Positions 7,982 to 16,053 of a DNA stretch of 64,000 bases are shown here, piece by piece; within the stretch, counting starts at the first letter, position 1; each line of letters opens with the position of its first letter. The stretch spans positions 310,001 through 374,000 of the forward strand of contig NZ_CP048411.1 of the NCBI RefSeq assembly GCF_019355055.1, read 5' to 3'. The position numbers were made by a program, and so were the translations under genes. The notes below the pieces were generated by a model. It did no database searches and had not been told where the DNA came from. It saw nothing but the letters and a program-made list of their open reading frames with translations. Origin of the DNA: Pseudomonas sp. MTM4. Its GTDB lineage: Bacteria; Pseudomonadota; Gammaproteobacteria; Pseudomonadales; Pseudomonadaceae.

Positions 7982-9133
7982 ATGACTGCTTCTCTTCCTT
8001 ACTGGCGCCTCTCCAGCTTCTATTTCTTCTATTTCGCCTTGCTCGGCTCCGCCGCGCCGTTTCTCGGGCTGTATTTCGATCACCTGGGGTTCAGCGCCGA
8101 GCGCATTGGTGAGCTGGTCGCCATTCCGATGTTGATGCGCTGCCTGGCGCCGAATCTCTGGGGCTGGCTGGGCGATGTCACCGGCCAGCGTCTGGCCATC
8201 GTTCGCATTGGCGCGCTCTGCACGCTGCTGTCGTTTGGTCTGATCTTCTTCGGCAAGAGCTACGCTTGGCTCGCGCTGGTCATGGCGCTGCATGCGTTCT
8301 TCTGGCATGCCGTGCTACCGCAGTTCGAAGTCATCACGCTCGCGCATCTTCGTGATCAGGCATCGCGCTACAGTCAGATCCGTTTGTGGGGCAGCATCGG
8401 CTTCATCGCGGCGGTGGTGGGGCTTGGTGCACTGTTCGAGCGTCTGACCCTGGATATTTACCCCGTGGCGGTGATGGTGGTCATGGTCGGCATCTTCATC
8501 GCCAGTGTCTGGGTGCCCAATGCCGCGCCGGAACAACGACCGGATCTGGCTGAACAGGGTGGCTTCCTTCGTCAGTTGTGCCGTCCCGGCGTACTCGCGT
8601 TCTTTGTCTGTGTTGGACTGATGCAAGTCAGTCACGGGCCTTACTACACTTTTTTAAGTATTCATCTTGAGTCGCTTGGCTATAGCCGGAGCACCATCGG
8701 CCTGTTGTGGGCGCTGGGCGTGGTCGCGGAGATTCTGATTTTTCTGGTCATGGCTGCGCTGATGGCGCGCTTTTCGTTGCGTCAGGTCTTGATGGCTAGT
8801 TTCGTGCTGGCGGCGATACGTTGGCTGCTGCTCGGCACGCTGGCCGATCATCTGGGCGTGCTGCTGATCGCACAGCTGATGCACGCGGCGACGTTCGGCA
8901 GCTTTCATGCGGCGGCGATCCATTTCGTTCAGCGCAGCTTCGGCCACCGTCAGCAGGGACAAGGGCAAGCGTTGTACGCGACGCTTGCGGGTGTCGGCGG
9001 GGCGCTGGGAGCGCTTTACTCCGGCTACAGCTGGGCCAGCCTCGGCCCGTTCTGGACCTTCGCCATCGCCAGTCTGGCGGCACTGGCCGCAGCCGTTATC
9101 ATTGCCATCCCTAAGCAGGAGAACCGGGCATGA
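7982..9133 (+). CDS. MFS transporter (LacY/nucleoside-symporter-like, MFS_1_like)
   Basis: 383 residues, about 12 predicted membrane helices, opening WRLSSFYFFYFALLGSAAPF, which is the typical start of the MFS_1_like branch (HcaT-like permeases). The loop between helices 2 and 3 has PNLWGWLGDVTGQR, a variant of the MFS GxxxDRxGRR signature. The ATG at 7982 was chosen over a TTG three codons upstream; neither has a good Shine-Dalgarno sequence, because the heptad element lies there. The stop overlaps the mtnB start (ATGA), so translation is probably coupled. That suggests a role in moving a methionine-salvage metabolite, but the substrate is an inference only. Confidence 0.85.
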   Translation: MTASLPYWRLSSFYFFYFALLGSAAPFLGLYFDHLGFSAERIGELVAIPMLMRCLAPNLWGWLGDVTGQRLAIVRIGALCTLLSFGLIFFGKSYAWLALVMALHAFFWHAVLPQFEVITLAHLRDQASRYSQIRLWGSIGFIAAVVGLGALFERLTLDIYPVAVMVVMVGIFIASVWVPNAAPEQRPDLAEQGGFLRQLCRPGVLAFFVCVGLMQVSHGPYYTFLSIHLESLGYSRSTIGLLWALGVVAEILIFLVMAALMARFSLRQVLMASFVLAAIRWLLLGTLADHLGVLLIAQLMHAATFGSFHAAAIHFVQRSFGHRQQGQGQALYATLAGVGGALGALYSGYSWASLGPFWTFAIASLAALAAAVIIAIPKQENRA

Positions 9134-9750
9134 CAGCCACTCGTGAACACTTGTCGCAGGCCATCATCGACGCGGGTCGCTTTCTCTATGGCCGCGGTTG
9201 GTCTCCGGCGACCAGTAGTAACTATTCGGCGCGGCTGACCAGCGCCGAGGCGCTACTGACCGTTTCGGGCAAGCACAAAGGTCAGCTGACGGTGGATGAT
9301 CTGCTGGCTGTCGATATGGACGGGCGCAGCCTGGAGGAGGGCAAGAAGCGCTCGGCGGAAACCCTGCTGCATACGCAGCTGTATCGCTGGCAGCCGGAAA
9401 TCGGCGCCGTGCTGCATACGCATTCGGTCAACGCCACCGTGCTTTCGCGCGTCTGCCTGAGTGATTCGCTGGTCTTTGCTGATTACGAGTTGCAGAAGGC
9501 GTTCAGCGGCATCGCGACCCATGAATCCCAGGTGCTGGTGCCGATCTTCGACAATGATCAGGATATCGAGCGACTCGCCGCGCGTGTTCAGCCCTGGCTC
9601 GACGAGCATCCCGACTGCGCTGGTTATCTGATCCGTGGGCATGGCCTCTATACCTGGGGCGCACAGATGAACGACGCGCTGCGCCAGATCGAGGCGTTCG
9701 AGTTCCTGTTCGATTGCGAACTGAAGATGCGCATGTTGCAGCGCGTCTGA
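9130..9750 (+). CDS. mtnB: Methylthioribulose-1-phosphate dehydratase
   Basis: Dehydrates 5-methylthioribulose-1-phosphate to the diketo intermediate of the methionine salvage pathway; cytoplasmic class II aldolase fold. 206 residues. Visible motifs are GWSPATSSNYSAR near residue 24, the zinc-binding VLHTHSVNATV (two His near residue 98) and RGHGLYTWG with a further His near residue 172. The gene starts within the stop of the MFS gene and is followed by mtnD and mtnC, which perform the next steps. mtnA is not in this window. Confidence 0.94.
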   Translation: MTATREHLSQAIIDAGRFLYGRGWSPATSSNYSARLTSAEALLTVSGKHKGQLTVDDLLAVDMDGRSLEEGKKRSAETLLHTQLYRWQPEIGAVLHTHSVNATVLSRVCLSDSLVFADYELQKAFSGIATHESQVLVPIFDNDQDIERLAARVQPWLDEHPDCAGYLIRGHGLYTWGAQMNDALRQIEAFEFLFDCELKMRMLQRV

Positions 9751-9832
9751 CCGCCGCTCTTTCTACCGCACGCAACGCGTGCCCGAATAACCGATGAGAA
9801 GCCGGGACAGCACCCGGTTCGGAGACAACCCC

Positions 9833-10378
9833 ATGAGCATTCTCAGCGTCTATCAGGACAACGCTCCCGAGCAGCCTCTCAAGGTGCTCACCCATGTCGA
9901 AGATATCGCCGCCACATTGGCTGAGGTTGGCGTGCGCCTCGAACGCTGGCAGGCCAGTGCGCCGCTTGCCGCCGGTGCCAGCCCGGAAGAGGTGATTGCC
10001 GCCTACCGGCCGCAGATCGACCGACTGATGAACGAGCGGGGCTACGTCACGGTAGACGTCATCAGCCTGAGCAACGATCACCCGCAAAAAGCCGAGTTGC
10101 GGGCCAAGTTTCTCGAAGAACATCGTCATGCCGAGGACGAGGTGCGCTTCTTCGTTGCTGGGCGGGGTCTTTTCACATTGCATATCGATGACAAGGTCTA
10201 CGCCGTGCTGTGCGAAAAGAACGATCTGATCTCCGTGCCCGCTGGCACCCGGCACTGGTTCGACATGGGTGAGAATCCGCACTTCGTCGCCATTCGCCTG
10301 TTCAACAATCCAGAAGGCTGGGTCGCGCAATTTACCGGTGAAGACATTGCCGGTCGCTTCCCGCGCCTGGAGGATTGA
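9833..10378 (+). CDS. mtnD: Acireductone dioxygenase
   Basis: Oxidises the acireductone of methionine salvage to 2-keto-4-methylthiobutyrate plus formate (Fe form), or along an off-pathway route with CO (Ni form). 181-residue cupin. The metal ligands are in [14 protein letters not shown] (two His and Glu) and GTRHWFDMG (His). The start [10 protein letters not shown] follows GGAGACAACCCC; the upstream in-frame extension is discarded. Sits between mtnB and mtnC, with 2 nt between its stop and the mtnC ATG. Confidence 0.95.
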   Translation: MSILSVYQDNAPEQPLKVLTHVEDIAATLAEVGVRLERWQASAPLAAGASPEEVIAAYRPQIDRLMNERGYVTVDVISLSNDHPQKAELRAKFLEEHRHAEDEVRFFVAGRGLFTLHIDDKVYAVLCEKNDLISVPAGTRHWFDMGENPHFVAIRLFNNPEGWVAQFTGEDIAGRFPRLED

Positions 10379-10380
10379 AG

Positions 10381-11064
10381 ATGCCGATCAAAGCCATTCT
10401 CACCGATATCGAAGGCACCACCAGCGCGGTGAGCTTCGTCTTCGACGTACTGTTCCCCTATGCCCGCGAGCACCTGCCAGCGTTTGTGCGCAAGCATGTG
10501 GCGGAGCCGGCGGTGGCTACGCAGATCGAGGCCGTGCGCAGCGAAAGCGGCGAGCCGGAGGCGAGCATCGAGCGCGTCGTCGAAATCCTGCTGGAATGGA
10601 TCGCCGCCGATCGCAAAGCCACCTCTTTGAAAGCACTGCAAGGCATGGTCTGGGCCGAAGGCTATCGGGCCGGTCAAATCAAAGGCCATGTCTACCCGGA
10701 TGCGGTGGACGCGCTGCATCGTTGGCATGAGCAGGGCTACGCGCTCAATGTGTATTCCTCCGGATCGATTCAGGCGCAAAAGCTGATTTTCGGATGTGCT
10801 GAAGCGGGGGATCTGACTCCACTGTTCTCCGGTTACTTCGACACGGGCAGCGGCCACAAGCGGGAGGTTGAGTCTTACCGACGAATAGCCGGATCGATCG
10901 GCCTGCAGGCCGATGAGGTTCTGTTTCTGTCCGATGTGGTGGAAGAGCTGGACGCTGCGCGTCAGGCCGGCATGCACACCTGTGGCCTGGCTCGCGAAGG
11001 CGGCGAGCTGACTGGTCATGAATCCGTCCAAAGCTTTGCCGCGATCGACCCGGCCCGTTATTGA
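10381..11064 (+). CDS. mtnC: Enolase-phosphatase E1
   Basis: Bifunctional HAD-family enzyme that enolises and then dephosphorylates the diketo-methylthiopentane phosphate, producing the acireductone used by MtnD. 227 residues. The HAD nucleophile motif appears as ILTDIEGTT (Asp near residue 8; this family has DIEGTT instead of DxDGT). Motif II is YSSGS, and the closing [13 protein letters not shown] supplies the acidic motif IV. The ATG follows GGAGGATTGAAG. Last gene of the MFS-mtnB-mtnD-mtnC operon. Confidence 0.95.
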   Translation: MPIKAILTDIEGTTSAVSFVFDVLFPYAREHLPAFVRKHVAEPAVATQIEAVRSESGEPEASIERVVEILLEWIAADRKATSLKALQGMVWAEGYRAGQIKGHVYPDAVDALHRWHEQGYALNVYSSGSIQAQKLIFGCAEAGDLTPLFSGYFDTGSGHKREVESYRRIAGSIGLQADEVLFLSDVVEELDAARQAGMHTCGLAREGGELTGHESVQSFAAIDPARY

Positions 11065-11137
11065 ACGGGTCGTCTTACTGAACCCTCAAACCGCCCCGGC
11101 ATCCTAATTACGTACTCACTGTAATTGGAGTCTTGCC

Positions 11138-11347
11138 ATGACCGATGCCTTCGGCGGTATTTTCGGCCTGCTCATTCTGGCACTGGATGTCTGGGCCATC
11201 GTCAGCGTGCTGCGCAGCGACGCCACGACTGGCAAAAAAGCGATGTGGGTGTTGCTGATCGTGATCCTGCCGGTCCTGGGTCTGATCATTTGGGGCATCA
11301 TGGGGCCGCGTGGTAACCGTCCCGACGACCGGAACCTGAGACCCTAA
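11138..11347 (+). CDS. PLDc_N-type two-helix membrane peptide, copy 1
   Basis: 69 residues made of two hydrophobic helices (FGLLILALDVWAIVSVL and WVLLIVILPVLGLIIWGIMG) joined by a short charged loop (RSDATTGKKAM). The tail GPRGNRPDDR is polar. This is the PLDc_N (phospholipase D nuclease N-terminal) module seen at the start of cardiolipin synthases, here without any catalytic domain. Function unknown; such stand-alone copies are often annotated hypothetical. ATTGGAG lies upstream of the ATG with long spacing. A paralogue follows after only 4 nt. Confidence 0.75.
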   Translation: MTDAFGGIFGLLILALDVWAIVSVLRSDATTGKKAMWVLLIVILPVLGLIIWGIMGPRGNRPDDRNLRP

Positions 11348-11351
11348 GCCT

Positions 11352-11543
11352 ATGGAAACCTGGAGTGCTCTGCTGGCAGTGGTAGTGCTGGTAGGCGATG
11401 TGCTGGCCATTGTTCAGGTGTGGCGTAGCCGTATCGAGGTGGGGCGAAAGATCATCTGGAGCCTCGTTATTGTGCTGCTGCCGGTAGTGGGGCTGATCAT
11501 GTGGTTCGTTGCGGCGGGGCACTTTGCCAAGGTCAGGTTGTGA
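11352..11543 (+). CDS. PLDc_N-type two-helix membrane peptide, copy 2
   Basis: 63 residues with the same two-helix layout as the preceding gene: LAVVVLVGDVLAIVQVWRS and then GRKIIWSLVIVLLPVVGLIMWF. The alignable core (xxWxLLIVxLPVxGLIxW) shows that the two are diverged tandem duplicates. Starts 4 nt after the stop of copy 1, so they are surely co-transcribed. Function unknown. The pair may form a heteromeric membrane complex (inference). Confidence 0.72.
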   Translation: METWSALLAVVVLVGDVLAIVQVWRSRIEVGRKIIWSLVIVLLPVVGLIMWFVAAGHFAKVRL

Positions 11544-11600
11544 GCTGTGCGGGCCGAGCCTCAGCCAGTTGCTTGTCATGCCGCGATTCGCGAGCAACCA

Positions 11601-12533
11601 CTAACTCGTTGAGGCTGCTGGCCCGGCCTTTGTGACCGGTCTTGTTTGTCCTGCCGTGACGCCGTAGTTCTGCCAGATATGTACCGCAGCGTAGGCCCGC
11701 CAAGGTCGCCATGCCTGTGATCGAGTCAATAACTGTTTGGCTGTTATACCCTCGCTTCCCCATAAGGGCGCTTTCAGCAGGCCGAGATCGGCGGCCGGAA
11801 AGGCGTCCGCTTCGCCAAATCCTCTCAATGCAATGTACTCGGCGGTCCACGGGCCGATACCAGGCAACATGCAGAGCCTGCGAACAAGTTCGTCCGCACC
11901 GTCCTGAACCTGAAGTTCGAGCGCGCCTTCTGCCACCGCAGCCGCCAGGCGTTGCAGTGTCGCAACGCGCTTGCCAGGCATGCCGATATTGTCCAGTTGG
12001 GCTTGCGCTATCGCTGCCGGGCTGGGAAACAGCGTGAGCAAACCGGCGGCTTCGCTCGCCGTTGAGCGGGGCAGCTCGCCGCCGAGCCGCTCTACTAGCC
12101 GTCGAGTGATGGTCACGGCGGCTTTCACCGTGACCTGCTGGCCAATGATGGCGCGCACCGCCTGTTCGAACGGATCGAAAGCGCTGGGCAGGCGCAGCCA
12201 GGGATGCGCAACGACCAGCGGCCCGAGCTGCGGATCGTCGATGAAATGCCGCACTACGGCTGCCGGGTCGATGTCGAGATCGAACATCTTGCGAACCTGA
12301 GAAACCAGTATGGGTGCGTGCTCATGTAACGAGTCGCTCAGGGTCAGTTCAATGGCGTCCTGGCCCGGTAACGGTCGCACGCTGATCCAGCCGACACTTC
12401 CATTCACGCGAACGGTACGGCTGTAGCGGTCGGCATCCAGCGCTTCGACTCCCGGCAACAGCCGCAGCGCGAAGTGCTGGTGAAATTGTGTCCAGTTCCA
12501 AGGGGCGATATAGGGCAGGTGTAGAGGCGTCAT
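11601..12533 (-). CDS. alkA: DNA-3-methyladenine glycosylase II (AlkA-like)
   Basis: Base-excision repair enzyme removing alkylated bases. 310 residues: an N-terminal AlkA_N-type domain, then the HhH-GPD domain. The central VRAIIGQQVTVKAA is a GPD-superfamily signature; the hairpin is LPGIGPWTAEYIALR near residue 223, followed by the catalytic aspartate in AFPAADLGLLKA. The C-terminus runs beyond the usual end with a Thr/Ala/Pro-rich tail (about 20 residues after HIWQNYG). No obvious Ada-type adaptive-response gene is adjacent. Gene order alkA–speE as in P. aeruginosa. Confidence 0.9.
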   Translation of the reverse strand: MTPLHLPYIAPWNWTQFHQHFALRLLPGVEALDADRYSRTVRVNGSVGWISVRPLPGQDAIELTLSDSLHEHAPILVSQVRKMFDLDIDPAAVVRHFIDDPQLGPLVVAHPWLRLPSAFDPFEQAVRAIIGQQVTVKAAVTITRRLVERLGGELPRSTASEAAGLLTLFPSPAAIAQAQLDNIGMPGKRVATLQRLAAAVAEGALELQVQDGADELVRRLCMLPGIGPWTAEYIALRGFGEADAFPAADLGLLKAPLWGSEGITAKQLLTRSQAWRPWRAYAAVHIWQNYGVTAGQTRPVTKAGPAASTS

Positions 12534-12701
12534 AGGCCGACCATAGCCGTCGTTGATGGGGTGTCTTCACCGAAAGCGCTTTGAAAGCGGTATGGTTTCC
12601 CCTGTCATGAGACCAAAGTAGAATGCGCCTCTTTGCCAACGGGCAGTCCGTGCGGCCTGCGGGCGGCTTGTCTGTTACGCCATCCATCAGGGAGACACCC
12701 C

Positions 12702-13562
12702 ATGAGCGACTATCAGGAAACTCTCTACGAGGGATACGGCCAGCGCTTCAGGATCGACAAGATGCTGCATGAAGTGCGTACCGAGCATCAACATCTGGTG
12801 ATTTTCGAGAATGCCCGAATGGGACGCGTCATGGCGCTCGACGGCGTAATCCAGACCACCGAGGCCGATGAATTCATCTATCACGAAATGCTTACTCACG
12901 TACCGATTCTGGCGCATGGCCTGGCGCGCCGCGTGCTGATCATCGGTGGCGGTGACGGCGGGATGTTGCGCGAAGTCGCCAAGCATCGGGATGTGGAAAG
13001 CATCACCATGGTTGAGATCGACGGCACCGTGGTGGAGATGTGCAAGGAGTTCCTGCCGGAGCACTCGAAAGGCGCATTCGCTGATCCGCGATTGAATCTA
13101 GTGATCGACGACGGCATGCGCTTCGTTGCGACTACCGAAGAAAAGTTCGACGTGATCATTTCCGATTCGACCGATCCTATCGGTCCTGGCGAGGTGCTGT
13201 TCTCGGAAAACTTCTACCAGGCCTGCCGCCGCTGCCTCAACGAAGGTGGAATTCTGGTCACGCAGAACGGTACGCCGTTCATGCAGTTGGCCGAAGTGCA
13301 GACCACCGCCAAGCGCATGACCGGGCTTTTCCCTGACTGGCATTTTTACCAGGCGGCGGTGCCTACCTACATCGGCGGCGCCATGACCTTCGCCTGGGGC
13401 GCTTGCGACTCGGCCAGCCGCAAACTGACGCTGGAAACTCTGAGCCAGCGTTTCGCCGGCAGCGGAATCGTCACCCGCTATTACAACCCGCACATCCATA
13501 TCGGCGCGTTCGCGCTGCCTCAGTATGTGTTGCAGGCCATCAGCAAGCCGAGCAACGATTGA
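12702..13562 (+). CDS. speE: Spermidine synthase (polyamine aminopropyltransferase)
   Basis: Transfers the aminopropyl group of decarboxylated SAM to putrescine; cytoplasmic. 286 residues, the usual length. Motifs are the N-terminal beta domain [14 protein letters not shown], the decarboxy-SAM loop [11 protein letters not shown] near residue 84, the acidic [13 protein letters not shown], and the catalytic [10 protein letters not shown] near residue 155 (putrescine-binding aspartates). The product methylthioadenosine is recycled by methionine salvage, three of whose genes lie 2 kb upstream. Start supported by AGGGAGACACC. Confidence 0.96.
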   Translation: MSDYQETLYEGYGQRFRIDKMLHEVRTEHQHLVIFENARMGRVMALDGVIQTTEADEFIYHEMLTHVPILAHGLARRVLIIGGGDGGMLREVAKHRDVESITMVEIDGTVVEMCKEFLPEHSKGAFADPRLNLVIDDGMRFVATTEEKFDVIISDSTDPIGPGEVLFSENFYQACRRCLNEGGILVTQNGTPFMQLAEVQTTAKRMTGLFPDWHFYQAAVPTYIGGAMTFAWGACDSASRKLTLETLSQRFAGSGIVTRYYNPHIHIGAFALPQYVLQAISKPSND

Positions 13563-13572
13563 GCGCTTAGCG

Positions 13573-13599
13573 CACTGCGGCAGTCTGTTTGCCGCAGTG
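13573..13599 (+). terminator. Hairpin after speE
   Basis: Perfect 10-bp stem CACTGCGGCA / TGCCGCAGTG with a 7-nt loop, starting 11 nt after the speE stop. There is no U-tract, so termination efficiency is uncertain; it may instead protect the 3' end. The rest of the 300-nt gap up to 13862 shows only short imperfect repeats (for example CTCAG-N5-CTGAG near 13692) and an AT-richer stretch at 13710–13800 that probably holds the next promoter. Confidence 0.5.
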
Positions 13600-13862
13600 T
13601 GCAGGTTGGCTCGATGTCCATCATGCGTCCGATAACGATGCGTACACCGTATGTCGTTGGGGGACGGCATGCGGCGCCTGAACCGAACTACTCAGGACTG
13701 CTGAGGCCTATTGTTTATACCGCACGCTGTTTCCCGTTGCGGTTTCTTATCTGTTAAAGGTATTTGCGATTGGCTCTAGTCAGCCGATATCTGCAAAGAG
13801 GCTGACTCAAGACTCTATCCATTCCCCCACCGTTTCATCCATGAGTGAGAGGAGGTTGTTTT

Positions 13863-14204
13863 ATGAGTGCCACCTTCCATGAGGATGTAAGCAGCAACGT
13901 ATTGATGAGGATGAAAGAGGGCGGTTTCGATTTCGCCCGCGTCCATCCGATCGAGTTTTATGCCGTATTTCCTGATCGCGAGTGTGCGTCTGCCGCCGCA
14001 AGCCAATTTCGCGGTGAATGCATCAACGCTCAGATCGCCCCACGTGATGACGGCGCCTGGGACCTACAGGTCAGCAAGGTGATGTACGCCACCTTCGATG
14101 GCATTGGTGATTTCGAACAGGATCTGGAAAATCTGATCGAGCCGCTGGGTGGCGTGGTCGATGGTTGGGGTGTCACCCAGGAAATATCCGGCTGCCCCGT
14201 CTGA
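13863..14204 (+). CDS. RraB-like ribonuclease E regulator domain protein
   Basis: 113 residues. The core PIEFYAVFPDREC...FRGECINAQ followed by DGAWDLQVSKVMYATFDGI matches the RraB (regulator of ribonuclease activity B) fold, a cytoplasmic ferredoxin-like domain that in E. coli binds and inhibits RNase E. The start at 13863 was chosen because GAGAGGAGG lies 8 nt upstream; a GTG six codons earlier overlaps that site. It is conserved after speE in Pseudomonas. Inhibition of RNase E is inferred from the family only. Confidence 0.82.
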   Translation: MSATFHEDVSSNVLMRMKEGGFDFARVHPIEFYAVFPDRECASAAASQFRGECINAQIAPRDDGAWDLQVSKVMYATFDGIGDFEQDLENLIEPLGGVVDGWGVTQEISGCPV

Positions 14205-14213
14205 CGTCAGTCC

Positions 14214-15170
14214 TTAACCAAAGCTTAGCCCGCTTTGCAGTGCCTGATCCCAGGGTGGGATCGGGCCAAACCGGCTTTTCAGAAACTCTAGTAGCAACCG
14301 GCTGCGAGAGTCGGCTTCCCTGGTCAGGCGCAGGGCGTAGATGCCGCTTGGCTCCGGCGCAGGCAGGCCCTGTTCACAGAACAGCGGCAGCAATTTCCCG
14401 CGCAGCAGGTGATCGCTGATCAACCAGGTCGGCAGATGCGCAATACCCAGGCCAGCCACGGTGCCGCAAAGCAGCGCTTCGGCATTGTTCGCAATCATCC
14501 GCAGGCGTCTCGGCCGTAACAGCTGCAACTTGCCCTCATGCTCGAATCGCCAAGCGTGGGTGGGTGCCAGTGCATCCCAATCCAGCCCGTCATGTTCTGG
14601 CAGCTCCGCAACCGATATCGGAGTGCCTCGCCGTGCCAGGTAATCGGGGCTGGCGCAGGCGATGCGTGTCATCGGCGCCAGTGCTGTGGCGACCAGCCGG
14701 GTTTCGGCCAGCGGGCCGATACGCAGTACCAGATCGACCTCGCCTAAGTGTTCGCCCTGCAGATCGACAAAGCTGTCGATCAGGCGTAGCTGGATATCCA
14801 CGCCCGGATAGGCCTGCAGAAACTCCGCAAGCGCAGGTGCCAGATGCCGGCGGCCGAAAGGCGCTGGCGCATCGATACGGATGCGGCCTTCCGGTGTGCT
14901 TTGTAGCGATGTCATTTCGGCGCGTGCCAGGTTGAGTTCCTGAACGATACGCCTGGCGCGCTCGGCAAAGACCTGCCCGGCTGCGGTGGGCTTGATGGAA
15001 TGGGTGTTGCGGCTGACCAGTTGGCAGGCAAGCGAGCGTTCCAGCGAATCGATACGACGGGCAACGGAAGAGGGCGTGAGTCCATGCAGGCGGCCCGCCG
15101 CTGAAAAGCTGGAGGTATCGATCACGGCAAGAAACAGCCGGAACTGATCGGTGAGTGCGTTGGCATCCAT
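14214..15170 (-). CDS. LysR-family transcriptional regulator
   Basis: 318 residues. N-terminal winged helix-turn-helix (FRLFLAVIDTSSFSAAGR, then TPSSVARRIDSLE) with the linker helix, followed by the type-2 periplasmic-binding-like effector domain containing IRIDAPAPFGRRHLAP. The start MDANALTDQ gives the standard LTTR length; a 12-residue longer reading is possible. It is divergent from the TSUP permease gene with a 105-nt shared gap, so it probably controls that gene and itself. The effector is unknown. The start codon has only a weak ribosome-binding site. Confidence 0.9.
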   Translation of the reverse strand: MDANALTDQFRLFLAVIDTSSFSAAGRLHGLTPSSVARRIDSLERSLACQLVSRNTHSIKPTAAGQVFAERARRIVQELNLARAEMTSLQSTPEGRIRIDAPAPFGRRHLAPALAEFLQAYPGVDIQLRLIDSFVDLQGEHLGEVDLVLRIGPLAETRLVATALAPMTRIACASPDYLARRGTPISVAELPEHDGLDWDALAPTHAWRFEHEGKLQLLRPRRLRMIANNAEALLCGTVAGLGIAHLPTWLISDHLLRGKLLPLFCEQGLPAPEPSGIYALRLTREADSRSRLLLEFLKSRFGPIPPWDQALQSGLSFG

Positions 15171-15275
15171 GTTCGTTGCTCCGCTTTGCGTAAGTTGCAA
15201 AACCATTGTGCAGGCTTGTGCGTGTACCTACTAGAGTGTGGTGAGTAGCATTGCGGTTTTCATCAGGAAGCGATC

Positions 15276-16031
15276 ATGGACTTCGTCGGGTTCGGGCTGA
15301 ATGTGGTGTTGGGTTTGGCGTTGGGAACACTCGGCGGCCTGTTCGGAATCGGCGGTGGGCTGATTGCGATTCCAGTGCTCGGCGTGCTGTTCGGGCTGGA
15401 TCAGCAGGTTGCGCAAGGCACGGCGTTGGTGATGGTTGTGCCTAATGTGCTGCTCGCCATCTGGCGTTATCACCAGCGCAACCGCATCGACCCGCGCCAC
15501 GCTGCGGCGCTGGGTATAGCCAGTTTCTTTTTTGCCATCGCGGGTGCCGCCATTGCGGTTTCGCTCGATGCTGGCCGCATGCGTATTGCCTTCGTCGGTT
15601 TCCTCGTCGCCCTAGCCGCCTACACCTTGTTGCGCGTTTTCATTCGGTCGCAGCCTGGGAGTACCGAATTGCGCCATCCGTGGCCTTGGCTGGGCGTGCT
15701 GGGCGCTGGCGCCGGTGCGTTGGGTGGATTGTTCGGCGTTGGCGGCGCGGTGCTTGCCACGCCGGTGCTTACGGCGGTGTTCGGTACATCGCAGGTCGTT
15801 GCGCAGGGGCTGTCATTGTCGTTGGCAGCGCCAAGCACCGCCGTAACGTTATTCGCCTATGCCACTCACGACCAGGTCGACTGGTCGCTGGGGTTGCCGC
15901 TTGCCGTTGGCGGACTGCTCAGTATCAGCCTTGGCGTGAAACTGGCACACGCGCTGCCGGAACGCCTGTTGCGCGTTCTGTTCAGCGGCTTCCTGCTACT
16001 AAGTGCTGTGATGCTGGCGTTCGAGGTTTGA
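15276..16031 (+). CDS. TSUP (TauE/SafE) family membrane permease
   Basis: 251 residues in two homologous halves, each opening with a glycine-rich hairpin: LGGLFGIGGGLIAIPVL near residue 18 and LGGLFGVGGAVLATPVL near residue 151. These repeats are the hallmark of the TSUP family, which exports or imports sulfite, sulfoacetate, thiosulfate and related anions. About eight membrane helices. Start preceded by CAGGAAGC. The divergent LysR regulator suggests substrate-induced expression. The substrate cannot be read from the sequence. Confidence 0.88.
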   Translation: MDFVGFGLNVVLGLALGTLGGLFGIGGGLIAIPVLGVLFGLDQQVAQGTALVMVVPNVLLAIWRYHQRNRIDPRHAAALGIASFFFAIAGAAIAVSLDAGRMRIAFVGFLVALAAYTLLRVFIRSQPGSTELRHPWPWLGVLGAGAGALGGLFGVGGAVLATPVLTAVFGTSQVVAQGLSLSLAAPSTAVTLFAYATHDQVDWSLGLPLAVGGLLSISLGVKLAHALPERLLRVLFSGFLLLSAVMLAFEV

Positions 16032-16053
16032 CACGTTTGAGGTGATCGCCACA

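Noticed and set aside
13690..13705. CTCAG-N5-CTGAG in the speE–rraB gap as an operator
   Set aside because: A 5-bp dyad is expected by chance at this length and nothing else supports it.
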